Part shown: piece after piece, positions 38,732-48,039 of the stretch | Layout: each line of letters starts with the position of its first letter | Position numbering within the stretch: position 1 is the stretch's first letter | NCBI RefSeq assembly: GCF_029392875.1 | Contig: NZ_CP113946.1 | Location: forward strand, 1,550,001-1,614,000 | Reading direction: 5' to 3' | Source: Lactobacillus sp. ESL0677 | Lineage (GTDB): Bacteria; Bacillota; Bacilli; Lactobacillales; Lactobacillaceae | Length of the DNA: 64,000 nt | The notes under the pieces: model-generated | Seen by the model: only the letters and a program-made list of their open reading frames with translations | Told to the model about the DNA's origin: nothing | Database searches by the model: none | Made by a program: the position numbers and the translations under genes

Positions 38732-38744
38732 TAATATACCTCCC

Positions 38745-39098
38745 TTAATCGTTCTTTTCTGAAACTACTACAATTACATGACTTGTTCTCTTGTTAATTG
38801 GAGAAGCCATACCCTTGGCACGTGGCCGGAATCTCTTCAAAGTTGCACCTTCATTTACATATGCTTCTGATACGTAAAGATTTGCACTTTCAAGATCATA
38901 GTTGTGTTCTGCGTTAGCAATAGCTGAACGTAAAACTTTTTCAACGATTGGGGAAGCAGCTCTAGGCGTAAATTCCAAGATTGCTAATGCTTCAGCAACG
39001 TCTTTGCCGCGAATTAAGTCAACGACTAAGCGAGCTTTTCTTGCAGCAATTCGAACAGTTCTTGCTTCAGCTCTAGCTGAACTAATTTGTTCTGCCAT
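38745..39098 (-). CDS. rplV: Ribosomal protein uL22
   Basis: 117 aa. Its beta-hairpin lines the peptide exit tunnel and is a macrolide-resistance hotspot; the hairpin region [19 protein letters not shown] looks wild type. Confidence 0.97.
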   Translation of the reverse strand: MAEQISSARAEARTVRIAARKARLVVDLIRGKDVAEALAILEFTPRAASPIVEKVLRSAIANAEHNYDLESANLYVSEAYVNEGATLKRFRPRAKGMASPINKRTSHVIVVVSEKND

Positions 39099-39117
39099 TT
39101 AAGTGTTTCTCCCTTCT

Positions 39118-39399
39118 TTATTTTGCAGTGGCCTTATCGTCAGATGTCTTGTGTCCACGGAAAGTTCTCGTTGGAACGAATTCACCTAACTTGTGACCAA
39201 CCATGTCTTCAGTAATGTAAACTGGAACATGCTTTCTACCGTCGTAAACAGCTATAGTCAAACCAACAAAGGAAGGGAAAATAGTTGAACGACGTGACCA
39301 AGTCTTAATAACTTGCTTCTTTTCTGCGTTTTCTTGAGCTTCAACCTTCTTCAACAATGATGCGTCTGCAAAAGGTCCTTTTTTAATACTACGGCTCAT
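39118..39399 (-). CDS. rpsS: Ribosomal protein uS19
   Basis: 93 aa. Head protein. [19 protein letters not shown] and [17 protein letters not shown] are diagnostic. Confidence 0.98.
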   Translation of the reverse strand: MSRSIKKGPFADASLLKKVEAQENAEKKQVIKTWSRRSTIFPSFVGLTIAVYDGRKHVPVYITEDMVGHKLGEFVPTRTFRGHKTSDDKATAK

Positions 39400-39417
39400 T
39401 AATTAACCCTCCTTCTA

Positions 39418-40254
39418 TTATTTGCTACCCTTACGGTGACGAATGATCAGCTTCTCGCTAGCTCTCTTACTATTTCTAGTCTTAACGCCGCGACTCTTCT
39501 TACCCCAAGGAGTCATAGGTTGTGGACGACCAACTGGAGCCTTACCTTCACCACCACCATGTGGGTGATCGTTAGGGTTCATTACAGAACCACGTGATTG
39601 TGGACGTCTGCCTAACCAACGACTACGACCAGCTTTACCTAATTGAATCAATGAATGTTGTTCATTACCAACAACGCCGATAGTAGCACGACAAACTGAC
39701 AAGATCTTACGAACTTCGCCACTTTGTAATCTGACTAATGCATATTTACCGTCAAAACCTAACACTTGAGCACTTGTACCAGCACTTCTTACCAATTGTC
39801 CACCCTTACCAGGTTTCATTTCAATGTTATGAATTGAGGTACCAGTAGGAATGTTCTTTAATGGTAATGCGTTACCTGGCTTGATATCTGCATCTGCACC
39901 AGATTCAACAATATCGCCAACTTTTAAGCCCTTAGGTGCTAGAATGTAAGTCTTGATACCGTCAGTGTAGTGAAGAAGTGCAATGTTAGCAGTTCTGTTT
40001 GGATCGTATTCGATAGATTTAACAACTGCTTTTGCATTATCTTTATTACGCTTAAAATCGATAACACGGTACTTTTGCTTGTGACCACCACCACGGTGTC
40101 TACTTGTAATATGACCATATGAGTTACGGCCTGCTGTATGTGATTGTGATTCAAGCAAGGTACGTTCTGGCTTGCTCGTCGTAATCTCAGCGAAGTCGGA
40201 AGAAGTCATATTACGGCGACCATTTGTGGTTGGCTTATAAACTTTAATAGCCAA
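39418..40254 (-). CDS. rplB: Ribosomal protein uL2
   Basis: 278 aa. Needed for subunit joining and peptidyl transfer. The conserved C-terminal [20 protein letters not shown], with the His in the preceding HPHGGG, is present; [17 protein letters not shown] is the N-terminal signature. Confidence 0.98.
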   Translation of the reverse strand: MAIKVYKPTTNGRRNMTSSDFAEITTSKPERTLLESQSHTAGRNSYGHITSRHRGGGHKQKYRVIDFKRNKDNAKAVVKSIEYDPNRTANIALLHYTDGIKTYILAPKGLKVGDIVESGADADIKPGNALPLKNIPTGTSIHNIEMKPGKGGQLVRSAGTSAQVLGFDGKYALVRLQSGEVRKILSVCRATIGVVGNEQHSLIQLGKAGRSRWLGRRPQSRGSVMNPNDHPHGGGEGKAPVGRPQPMTPWGKKSRGVKTRNSKRASEKLIIRHRKGSK

Positions 40255-40269
40255 TTGACTGACCTCCTA

Positions 40270-40575
40270 TTACTTATTCTCTTCTTTGTTTTCGTCTTTG
40301 AAAATCTTAATGTCGTTTGAATCGTCAGTTAAGGTAACAATTGCCTTGCGTGTACGAGCTGTTTTACCAGCATAGCGACCAACGCGCTTGTCCTTGCCAC
40401 GAACGTTCATGATGTTAACTTTCTTAACTTTAACATCAAAGATTTCTTCAACAGCGATACGAACTTGAGTCTTGGTTGCAGTTAAAAGCACGTTGAAAGT
40501 GTACTTCTTATCATCCATTAAGTTCGTTGACTTTTCAGTAATGACAGGTCTTAAAATGATATCGTGTGCACTCAT
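40270..40575 (-). CDS. rplW: Ribosomal protein uL23
   Basis: 101 aa. Docking site for trigger factor and SRP at the tunnel exit. [15 protein letters not shown] is diagnostic. Its ATG overlaps the rplD stop by 4 bp. Confidence 0.97.
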   Translation of the reverse strand: MSAHDIILRPVITEKSTNLMDDKKYTFNVLLTATKTQVRIAVEEIFDVKVKKVNIMNVRGKDKRVGRYAGKTARTRKAIVTLTDDSNDIKIFKDENKEENK

Positions 40576-41204
40576 TTCTTTGAAGCCCCCTCAACATTCT
40601 TTTCAATCTTTTCTACAGCATCCTTAGTCAAGATCAACTTGCCGTAGTTAACAACGTCTTCAACATTTACGCCATTAACAGGAACAACCTTAACATTAGT
40701 TAAGTTTCTTGCTGAAAGTTGTACGTTCTTGTCGTCTGAAACAACTAAAACCTTACCTTCAACATTCAAGCTGCTTAACATTGACTTAAATTCTTTAGTC
40801 TTAGGTGCTGACATTGTCAACTGGTCTAAAACGATTAAATCTTGATCAATCAATTTTTGGGAAAGAACTGACTTAATAGCCAAACGACGTTGCTTTCTTG
40901 GCATTGAATATGCGTATGAACGTGGAGTTGGTCCGAAGACAACACCACCGCCGCGCCATTGTGGAGATCTAATGGAACCTTGGCGAGCACGTCCTGTACC
41001 CTTTTGCTTCCATGGTTTCTTACCACCGCCGCGAACAGCAGATCTATTCTTAACTTTTGAGGTACCTTGACGTTTGCCAGCTCTTTGTCTGATGATTGCG
41101 TCAAACACAACGCTTTCGTTTGGTTCAATACCAAAAACTGCATCATTTAAAGTAACTTCACCAGCATCTTTACCTTTTTGATCGATAACCTTTAAATTAG
41201 CCAT
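40572..41204 (-). CDS. rplD: Ribosomal protein uL4
   Basis: 210 aa. Tunnel-lining protein and, in several bacteria, the regulator of the S10 operon through its leader RNA. The extended loop [20 protein letters not shown] is intact. See the S10 leader entry. Confidence 0.97.
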   Translation of the reverse strand: MANLKVIDQKGKDAGEVTLNDAVFGIEPNESVVFDAIIRQRAGKRQGTSKVKNRSAVRGGGKKPWKQKGTGRARQGSIRSPQWRGGGVVFGPTPRSYAYSMPRKQRRLAIKSVLSQKLIDQDLIVLDQLTMSAPKTKEFKSMLSSLNVEGKVLVVSDDKNVQLSARNLTNVKVVPVNGVNVEDVVNYGKLILTKDAVEKIEKNVEGASKK

Positions 41205-41218
41205 TCTAGTCCTCCTTC

Positions 41219-41848
41219 CTATTTATTAATCTTAACAGCAGATTTAACAGTAATTAATGAGTTCTTAGCACCTGGAACATTACCTTTAATCAGCAATACG
41301 TTCTTATCTGCTACAACTTTTTCAATTACTAAGTTTTCAATGGTAACTTTCTTCATACCCATGTGACCTGGCAAACGCTTGCCCTTTGGTACACGGTTAA
41401 TGATGGAACCCATTGAACCTGGAACTCTGTGGTATCTTGAACCGTGAGTTTCAGGTCCACGTGATTGGCCCCAACGCTTAATGTTACCTTGGTATCCATG
41501 ACCTCTTGTAATTCCAGTAACGTCTACAACGTCGCCTTCCTTAAATGTGTCCACAGTAACTTCTGAGCCGACTTCGTAGTCCTTAAGCTCAACTCCGCGG
41601 ATTTCACGAATGAAGCGCTTAGGCGAAGTCTTTGCTTTTGCAGCATGACCTTTTTCTGGTTTGTTGCTCAAAACTTCACGTTTATCTTGGTATCCTAATT
41701 GAACTGCTTCGTAACCGTCTGATTCAACAGTCTTAACTTGCATAACAACGTTAGGAGTTGCTTCAACAACAGTTACAGGAACAAGGATACCATCTTTAGT
41801 AAAGACTTGAGTCATACCGACTTTTCTTCCTAAGATTCCTTTGGTCAT
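41219..41848 (-). CDS. rplC: Ribosomal protein uL3
   Basis: 209 aa. Starts [16 protein letters not shown]; the loop reaching the peptidyl transferase centre (around [15 protein letters not shown]) is present. Confidence 0.98.
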   Translation of the reverse strand: MTKGILGRKVGMTQVFTKDGILVPVTVVEATPNVVMQVKTVESDGYEAVQLGYQDKREVLSNKPEKGHAAKAKTSPKRFIREIRGVELKDYEVGSEVTVDTFKEGDVVDVTGITRGHGYQGNIKRWGQSRGPETHGSRYHRVPGSMGSIINRVPKGKRLPGHMGMKKVTIENLVIEKVVADKNVLLIKGNVPGAKNSLITVKSAVKINK

Positions 41849-41873
41849 GATTACACCTCTTTCTTTTTAAAAA

Positions 41874-42182
41874 TTATAATTTAATTTCGATGTCAACGCC
41901 GCTTGGAAGATCAAGCTTCATTAAAGAATCAACAGTCTTAGGTGTAGGATTTAAAATGTCGATTAAACGCTTGTGCGTACGCATTTCAAATTGTTCACGT
42001 GAGTCCTTGTTCTTGTGTGGTGAACGTAGAACAGTGAACAAAACCCTTTCTGTTGGTAGTGGAACTGGACCTGAAATTTCAGCACCAGTTCTCTTAGCAG
42101 TAGCTACAATCTTAGCAGCTGATTCATCGAGAATACCATGTTCGTATGACTTAAGTCTGATACGAATAGATTGACTTGCCAT
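41874..42182 (-). CDS. rpsJ: Ribosomal protein uS10
   Basis: 102 aa. First gene of the S10 operon, also a partner of NusB/NusG in antitermination. [21 protein letters not shown] and the loop near [17 protein letters not shown] are diagnostic. GGAGG precedes the ATG. Confidence 0.98.
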   Translation of the reverse strand: MASQSIRIRLKSYEHGILDESAAKIVATAKRTGAEISGPVPLPTERVLFTVLRSPHKNKDSREQFEMRTHKRLIDILNPTPKTVDSLMKLDLPSGVDIEIKL

Positions 42183-42342
42183 TGAATTACCTCCTTAACG
42201 TCTTCTTTTAAAAGATGACTAGCCTCCGCAAAAATTACCGGCCACACCTCTGTGGCAATGCAGCCTGGTGTGCCGCAACCTTTTGCATCAACGCTTACAA
42301 CAATTACATGTGTTTAGAGCATAGCACTCCCCCAAACACACA
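42183..42342 (-). promoter_or_regulatory. S10 operon leader with alternative hairpins
   Basis: About 160 nt of transcript precede rpsJ. A hairpin GTGTTT / AAACAC (42310-42339) lies at the extreme 5' end. Downstream the segment GGCCACACC (42240-42248) can pair either with GGTGTGCC (42267-42274) or locally, as GCCACA with TGTGGC (42241-42256); the two foldings exclude each other. An L4-responsive leader is known in this position in other bacteria; no terminator-type U-run is seen here, so translational control is also possible. Confidence 0.5.
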
Positions 42343-42348
42343 AAGACT

Positions 42349-42377
42349 AGTATACCTGCTCTTTGTTGAAATATCAA
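42349..42377 (-). promoter_or_regulatory. S10 operon promoter
   Basis: TTGATA (42372-42377) and TATACT (42349-42354) on the minus strand with a 17-bp spacer; it drives rpsJ and probably the whole downstream ribosomal cluster. Confidence 0.8.
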
Positions 42378-42461
42378 GGATTTAGAGCATTTTAATTTAA
42401 TTTTTTGCTTTTTCTTTCTATATTACTTAACTTTTTTATTATTATTTTTTTGAAAAAAACA

Positions 42462-42495
42462 GAAAAAAAGTCATTGGCATTACCAATGACTTTTA
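42462..42495 (-). terminator. Terminator of the rpsL-rpsG-fusA operon
   Basis: Stem AAAAGTCATTGG / CCAATGACTTTT with a short loop and a long T-run on the minus strand, 36 bp after fusA. Confidence 0.9.
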
Positions 42496-42530
42496 AAAAT
42501 CTTATTTTTTATTTTTTAAACTAACAAGAA

Positions 42531-44624
42531 TTAGTCAGCTTCGCCGCCGCGCTTCTTGATAATTTCTGCTTGAATTGACTTAGGAGTTGCTGCGTAGTGG
42601 TCAAATACCATCGTAAATGTACCACGACCTTGAGTTGATGAACGCAAAGTAGTTGCGTAACCAAACATTTCAGCAAGTGGAACCATTGAGTTCAATACCT
42701 TAGCACCTGAACGGTCTTGCATATTGTCCATCGTACCACGACGAGCAGTAATTGAGCCCATTACATCACCCAAGTATTCTTCTGGGGTGATTACTTGAAC
42801 CTTCATAATTGGTTCAAGAATAACAGCACCAGCCTTAGGAGCAGCATTTCTCAAAGCAAGTGATGCAGCAACCTTGAAGGCAGCTTCAGATGAGTCGACT
42901 TCGTGATAACTACCATCGTAAAGCTTAGCCTTAACGTCGATCAATGGGTAGCCAGCAAGAATACCGTTCTTCATTGATTCTTGAAGTCCAGCATCTACTG
43001 AAGGGATAAATTCACGAGGAACAACACCACCGACAATGGCATCTTCGAATTCGTAGCCTTTACCTCTTTCGTTTGGTGTAAACTCAACCCAAACGTCACC
43101 GTATTGACCTTTACCACCGGATTGACGAACGAACTTACCTTGAGCCTTAGCTGGCTTAGTGAAGGTTTCACGGTAAGCAACTTGTGGTTCACCGATCTTA
43201 GCTTCAACGTGGAATTCGCGCTTCATCCGTTCGACCATGATTTGCAAGTGCAATTCACCCATTCCGGAAATCAAGGTTTGACCAGTTTCAGCATTAGTTT
43301 CAGCTCTGAAAGTTGGGTCTTCTTCAGTCAACTTTTGCAAAGCAACATCAAGCTTATCACGATCAGCCTTTGATTCAGGTTCAATCGAAACTTGGATAAC
43401 TGGATCTGGAACTTCCAAACTTTCCAAAATTAATGGGTGGTCTGGATCAGTTAATGAGTCACCAGTAGTAGTGTTCTTCAAACCAATAGCACCAGCAATA
43501 TCACCTGAGAATACTTCTGGAATTTCAGTTCTTGAGTTGGCGTGCATTTGCAACAAACGTCCAACACGTTCACGACTGTTCTTTGAAGCATTCAAAACGT
43601 ATGAACCTGATTCAAGAGAACCAGTATAAACACGAATATAAGTCAAACGACCAACAAATGGGTCAGTAGCAATCTTGAAAGCTAAAGCTGAGAATGGCTT
43701 ATCGTCTCCTGCTACTAATTCTTCTTCTTCACCAGTCTTAGGATCGTGAGCGATGTATGGCTTAACGTCAACAGGCGATGGCAAGTAGTCAACCACACCG
43801 TCAAGCATCATTTGTACACCCTTGTTCTTGAAAGCTGAGCCAGCAAATACTGGGAACAATTCCAAGTTCAAGGTAGCCTTACGAATAGCAGCCTTTAATT
43901 CATCAATGGAAATTTCGTCACCATTAAGGTATTTTTCCATAATGTCATCGTCAACATCAGCAACTTGTTCAATCAAAGCACTTCTACGCTTTTCAGCATC
44001 AGCCTTGTATTCGTCAGGAACTGGAATAGTTTCCCACTTAGAACCAAGCTTGTCTTCATCATAAACATCAGCAACCATGTTGATTAAGTCGATAACACCT
44101 TCAAAAGTTTCGGCAGAACCGATTGGCATTTGAACAGGTAAGGCATTGGCATTTAAGCGTTCATGTAAAGAAGTAACAGATTTATCGAAATCTGCACCAA
44201 TCTTGTCCATCTTGTTAACAAAAACAATTCGAGGAACACCGTAAGTTTCAGCTTGACGCCAAACATTTTCAGTTTGTGGTTCAACACCAGCTTGAGCATC
44301 AAGAACAGTTACCGCACCGTCAAGAACACGGAGTGAACGTTCAACTTCGATAGTGAAGTCAACGTGTCCTGGGGTGTCAATGATGTTAATTCTGTAGTCT
44401 TTCCATTGCGCAGTCGTAGCGGCTGATGTAATGGTAATCCCACGTTCCTTTTCTTCGTCCATCCAGTCCATTTGGCTGTCACCTTCGTGGGTTTCACCAA
44501 TTTTGTGGATCTTACCAGTGTAGTAAAGGATACGTTCAGTAGTGGTAGTTTTACCCGCATCAATGTGGGCCATAATACCAATGTTACGTGTCTTTTCTAA
44601 TGGAAATTCACGCTTATTAGCCAT
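42531..44624 (-). CDS. fusA: Elongation factor G
   Basis: 697 aa. GTPase that drives translocation. G-motifs [25 protein letters not shown] are intact; domain IV and the C-terminal region are full length. No tuf gene follows, in line with Lactobacillaceae. Third gene of the str operon with a terminator behind. Confidence 0.98.
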   Translation of the reverse strand: MANKREFPLEKTRNIGIMAHIDAGKTTTTERILYYTGKIHKIGETHEGDSQMDWMDEEKERGITITSAATTAQWKDYRINIIDTPGHVDFTIEVERSLRVLDGAVTVLDAQAGVEPQTENVWRQAETYGVPRIVFVNKMDKIGADFDKSVTSLHERLNANALPVQMPIGSAETFEGVIDLINMVADVYDEDKLGSKWETIPVPDEYKADAEKRRSALIEQVADVDDDIMEKYLNGDEISIDELKAAIRKATLNLELFPVFAGSAFKNKGVQMMLDGVVDYLPSPVDVKPYIAHDPKTGEEEELVAGDDKPFSALAFKIATDPFVGRLTYIRVYTGSLESGSYVLNASKNSRERVGRLLQMHANSRTEIPEVFSGDIAGAIGLKNTTTGDSLTDPDHPLILESLEVPDPVIQVSIEPESKADRDKLDVALQKLTEEDPTFRAETNAETGQTLISGMGELHLQIMVERMKREFHVEAKIGEPQVAYRETFTKPAKAQGKFVRQSGGKGQYGDVWVEFTPNERGKGYEFEDAIVGGVVPREFIPSVDAGLQESMKNGILAGYPLIDVKAKLYDGSYHEVDSSEAAFKVAASLALRNAAPKAGAVILEPIMKVQVITPEEYLGDVMGSITARRGTMDNMQDRSGAKVLNSMVPLAEMFGYATTLRSSTQGRGTFTMVFDHYAATPKSIQAEIIKKRGGEAD

Positions 44625-44659
44625 AAATTCTTATCTCCTTAAAAAATATACCAATCAAA

Positions 44660-45130
44660 TTAGAAGCGGTAGTGTGCAAATGCACGGTTAGCTTCAGCCA
44701 TACGGTGAACATCTTCACGCTTCTTAACTGCAGAACCGGTGTTGTTTGAAGCGTCGATAATTTCGTTAGCTAAACGTTCATCCATTGTATGTTCATTACG
44801 TAAACGAGCGTATGAAACAAGCCATCTTAAACCTAAAGTAGTTCTTCTTTCTGGACGAACTTCAACTGGAATTTGGTAGTTTGAACCACCGATACGACGA
44901 GCTCTAACTTCCAAAACTGGCATAATGTTGTTCATAGCTTCTTCAAAAACGTCAAGTGGTTCCTTGCCGGTCTTGTCTTTAACGATGTTGAAAGCATCAT
45001 AAAGGATAGAAGATGCCTTAGCTCTCTTACCATCAAGCATCAAGTGGTTGATTAACTTAGTAACAAGCTTTGAGTTATAAACTGGATCTGCTAAAACGTC
45101 TCTTTTAGTTACATGTCCTTTTCTAGGCAT
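44660..45130 (-). CDS. rpsG: Ribosomal protein uS7
   Basis: 156 aa. Head-assembly protein near the E site. [21 protein letters not shown] and [16 protein letters not shown] are diagnostic. 14 bp after rpsL. Confidence 0.98.
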   Translation of the reverse strand: MPRKGHVTKRDVLADPVYNSKLVTKLINHLMLDGKRAKASSILYDAFNIVKDKTGKEPLDVFEEAMNNIMPVLEVRARRIGGSNYQIPVEVRPERRTTLGLRWLVSYARLRNEHTMDERLANEIIDASNNTGSAVKKREDVHRMAEANRAFAHYRF

Positions 45131-45144
45131 TATTTAACTCCTCC

Positions 45145-45552
45145 TTAATCTTTCTTAGCACCGTACTTAGAACGGCCTTGTTTTCTGCCATCAACACCAG
45201 CAGTATCAAGGGCACCACGAATAATATGGTAACGTACACCAGGAAGGTCCTTTACACGACCACCACGGATTAAAACAACCGAGTGCTCTTGCAAGTTGTG
45301 ACCTTCACCTGGGATATAAGCAGTAACTTCGATTAAGTTAGAAAGACGAACACGAGCATACTTACGTAAAGCTGAGTTTGGCTTCTTTGGTGTCATAGTA
45401 CCAACACGAGTTGCAACACCACGCATTTGTGGAGCTGGGTTGAATACTAATTCTTTCTTCATACTGTTGTAGCCGTAGCTTAAAGCTGGTGACTTTGATT
45501 TAGTCGTCTTTGAGTGACGGCCTTTTCTTACCAATTGGTTAATAGTTGGCAT
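45145..45552 (-). CDS. rpsL: Ribosomal protein uS12
   Basis: 135 aa. Decoding-centre protein. [15 protein letters not shown] is the family start at the ATG at 45552, 5 bases or so after AGGAGG; an apparent longer frame reaches into the neighbouring insertion sequence and is not real. The streptomycin loop [11 protein letters not shown] with K56 looks wild type. Confidence 0.98.
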   Translation of the reverse strand: MPTINQLVRKGRHSKTTKSKSPALSYGYNSMKKELVFNPAPQMRGVATRVGTMTPKKPNSALRKYARVRLSNLIEVTAYIPGEGHNLQEHSVVLIRGGRVKDLPGVRYHIIRGALDTAGVDGRKQGRSKYGAKKD

Positions 45553-45646
45553 TAACTTTTTCCTCCTAAAAAAACTGTTTATTCTGTTCACACATCCAGG
45601 AGTTTCTTTTTTAGATCCTGAACTATCTTCAAAACATACAAAGACT

Positions 45647-45674
45647 ATTGTACTCGTTTTTAAAGATAAATCAA
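45647..45674 (-). promoter_or_regulatory. rpsL (str operon) promoter
   Basis: TTGATT (45669-45674) and TACAAT (45647-45652) on the minus strand with a 16-bp spacer, about 95 bp before the rpsL ATG. The insertion sequence target duplication begins only 8 bp upstream of the -35 box. Confidence 0.7.
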
Positions 45675-45682
45675 TCTTTATT

Positions 45683-45691
45683 CGTTTAAAA
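45683..45691. repeat. Target site duplication, left copy
   Basis: CGTTTAAAA, identical to 47258-47266 on the other side of the element; a 9-bp duplication generated by the insertion. Confidence 0.9.
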
Positions 45692-47257
45692 GTTAGTGTC
45701 AACTTTTTGTGGGTAATAAACTTTAAGCCTTTACCTGCTGCTATTTGTAGTTTTCGCTTTTAAATTATTTGCTCGGGTAAATCAAATATCTGCCCGCCAT
45801 TAATGATCCCTTGATTCCAATAATGTGTCTTGGCCGTTTCGCCAAAGTCTGCTTGAAAATACTCATAATACGGTCTGTTCTTTGCCTTAAAACGATGGTC
45901 TACTTGCCTAATTCTTTGCTCTTTAGCAGCTTTTCGTTGCTCGTTAAGCAAATATTGGCTAATATCGCCGCCATTTAACTGGAAGATAATGCTTCTGGCT
46001 ACACTTTCAGCTCCTACCTTACTCCAGCCCATTGGTCTTGAACTCAGCCGCTCTGACAAATAATGACTGATGTGGCCTTCAGCGGTGCAACGCTGATAAG
46101 CTGCTTCTTGCGTATTTAAAATTGCCTGCCAATTACCTAATAGATAAGTTTTAGCTTGGTTAAGAGCGGCAATTTGCGTTGATGTTAAGTCGGGATCACT
46201 AAAGCGAGTTTCAAAGTATAATTCTACTTTGTCCCGCTGACCGGTTAAAGCCCAATGATATAAGCGATAAGCAGCAGCTGCCTTAGTATTAACAGCGGCT
46301 TGACGGCAATACTTTAACAAATGAAAGCGATCCAAGACAAACTTACAGTTAGGTAAATATTTAGCGCCCGCCTTAATCCAAGGCGCGCCATCACCAGCAA
46401 GATAAAACTGCTTAGCTTGCGGATAATTAGCTTCTAAATAACATAGCACCTCGTCCCACAGTTGTTCATTGGCCATACCAGCATAAGTACCAGTAAAATA
46501 TTTAGGCTTAATTAAGTGATGGCGCTTCTGGCTTTCATCATAGCCTTCGTGTAAGTACACTAACTTCATAAAATGGTTACTGCCATCTTGAAAGGCGACA
46601 TGATCTTCATCTGCTTCTAAATAAACAATTTGCTTATTTCGTGCTTGCACCTGATCAGGTTGATTAGGCAATAGCTGGCCTGCACGATGAACAATATTCA
46701 TGACTGTTGTTTTAGAATGGATTTCACTGTATTTAAGTAAATCAATGGCTGCCTGATAATGATATTTAGCTACGTTTTCTAAAACAGCCGCCTTAAAGCC
46801 TAAGGTCATCCGGCTATACTTGGTGAAAGCTAAGGCTTGATCAAGCCAAAAGAAATAATGTTGGTCTTGTTTATCTTGGTAATAAGTACGCTTAAAAGTT
46901 AATTGCCCATACAAAGTCTGCTTAATACATGTACGCATGGCTTTAACTTCATACTGCTTTTTGCGACTAGGCAACTGCTTATAACTAGCATCAAGCTGCT
47001 CAAGATAAGAACCAATTAGCTTTAAACCCCAATGGCGCAATTTCTGCATGAATGCTTCTAAGACATCATCGAAAGTAAGCTGACAGTCCAGCAGCTTATT
47101 AGTATCAGTAGTTAAATTATCTAACAAAAGCTGTAAATCTTGTAGTAAACTAGTCATATAGAAGAAAACCTTTCTGAATGTAAATTTTGTTCAAACTACA
47201 TTTTAGCAGAAGGTTCTCTTCTATTTTTTATTTTCCCCACAAATACTTTACGCTAAC
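45692..47257 (-). mobile_element. Intact insertion sequence, ISLre2 family
   Basis: A 1566-bp element with terminal inverted repeats: the left end GTTAGTGTCAACTTTTTGTG and the right end (read inward) GTTAGCGTAAAGTATTTGTG match at 18 of 22 positions counting two more G. Perfect 9-bp direct repeats flank it. It carries one transposase gene and no passenger genes. Single copy within this window. The intact frame, ends and duplication suggest recent transposition. Confidence 0.93.
45760..47157 (-). CDS. ISLre2-family transposase
   Basis: A 465-aa full-length transposase of the UPF0236/ISLre2 type. Probable catalytic acidic residues lie in YLEADEDHV, in FYLAGDGAPWIKAG and beyond KFVLDRFHLLKYCRQAA; a basic C-terminal part follows. 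The assignment is from overall sequence character and from the 9-bp duplication typical of this family. No terminator is seen between its stop codon and the end of the element, so transcripts could run into the rpsL promoter region. Confidence 0.85.
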   Translation of the reverse strand: MTSLLQDLQLLLDNLTTDTNKLLDCQLTFDDVLEAFMQKLRHWGLKLIGSYLEQLDASYKQLPSRKKQYEVKAMRTCIKQTLYGQLTFKRTYYQDKQDQHYFFWLDQALAFTKYSRMTLGFKAAVLENVAKYHYQAAIDLLKYSEIHSKTTVMNIVHRAGQLLPNQPDQVQARNKQIVYLEADEDHVAFQDGSNHFMKLVYLHEGYDESQKRHHLIKPKYFTGTYAGMANEQLWDEVLCYLEANYPQAKQFYLAGDGAPWIKAGAKYLPNCKFVLDRFHLLKYCRQAAVNTKAAAAYRLYHWALTGQRDKVELYFETRFSDPDLTSTQIAALNQAKTYLLGNWQAILNTQEAAYQRCTAEGHISHYLSERLSSRPMGWSKVGAESVARSIIFQLNGGDISQYLLNEQRKAAKEQRIRQVDHRFKAKNRPYYEYFQADFGETAKTHYWNQGIINGGQIFDLPEQII

Positions 47258-47266
47258 CGTTTAAAA
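47258..47266. repeat. Target site duplication, right copy
   Basis: CGTTTAAAA, identical to 45683-45691. Together with the left copy it defines the insertion point. Confidence 0.9.
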
Positions 47267-47302
47267 ATTCAATTTTCGCGTACCTATTAATGAGGTAACA
47301 AC

Positions 47303-47995
47303 ATGAACTGGATTTATACACTAACTAATTTTTTAATCGGCACCTGCCTTGCATCCCATGCCGCTGTCGTTTGTGACCGTTGGGAAACTTCTGACTTTTT
47401 CTTAACTCGATCGCGTTGCAACATTTGCCAGACCGAACTCAGCATACTTGACGAATTGCCAGTGATTTCTTATCTTTGGCTTCATGGTAAATGCCGCTAT
47501 TGCAGTCATTCAATCCCAATCAACTTGCCGGTGATTGAAATTTGCGGCGGGCTTGCCTTCAGCCAAATTGACTTCAGCCGAATTAATGGTTGGGCAACTA
47601 CTATCCTGATTTTCAGTCTTCTACTTGCTGCCATCAGCGATTTTGAGAAACAAGAATTTCATTTGCTGATGCTTGCACCAGCCTTATGTCTAGCACTCTT
47701 CAAAAGTAAAGACCTACTTCACTTTCAATTTTTAGATTGTATAGAATTATTACCGATTTTACTATTATTGCTATTCTTCGTTTGGCAGCACAAATTGGGT
47801 AGTGGCGATTTGCTCATTTATCTTATCCTCGCTATCTACTTTAGCCCGCACACAGCAAACCTAACCTTTTTAATTGGCTCAGCATTATTAATTGTCCATT
47901 TTTACCTGAAAAAGCAAAAAGGGCAAAAGCAACAAGCCATTGCCTTTGTCCCCTATCTCTTTCTTGGACTAACTATTCAACTTTTATTCAAATAA
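47303..47995 (+). CDS. comC: Prepilin peptidase (A24 family), ComC-like
   Basis: A 230-aa membrane aspartic peptidase that cleaves and often N-methylates type IV pilin-like precursors, here probably competence pseudopilins. Two catalytic Asp are present: D113 in AAISDFEK and D169 in the GSGD motif. Cytosolic zinc cysteines C39/C42 and C64/C67 are intact. About six to seven membrane helices. The start is the ATG at 47303 after GAGGT. The insertion sequence lies only 36 bp upstream (outside the duplicated target), so its native promoter is probably cut off. Only plus-strand gene in this part of the window. Confidence 0.85.
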   Translation: MNWIYTLTNFLIGTCLASHAAVVCDRWETSDFFLTRSRCNICQTELSILDELPVISYLWLHGKCRYCSHSIPINLPVIEICGGLAFSQIDFSRINGWATTILIFSLLLAAISDFEKQEFHLLMLAPALCLALFKSKDLLHFQFLDCIELLPILLLLLFFVWQHKLGSGDLLIYLILAIYFSPHTANLTFLIGSALLIVHFYLKKQKGQKQQAIAFVPYLFLGLTIQLLFK

Positions 47996-48030
47996 AATAG
48001 CGTTCCTACTATTATATAGAAACGCTATTT
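47996..48030. terminator. Bidirectional terminator between comC-like gene and rpoC
   Basis: Stem AAATAGCGTT / AACGCTATTT with runs of A and T on both sides, shared by the two convergent genes. Confidence 0.85.
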
Positions 48031-48039
48031 ATTTTTGAA

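Noticed and set aside
45145-45702. Longer rpsL reading frame (185 aa) reaching into the insertion sequence
   Set aside because: The extra N-terminus is encoded partly by IS end and promoter DNA; the family start [10 protein letters not shown] at 45552 has a proper ribosome site.
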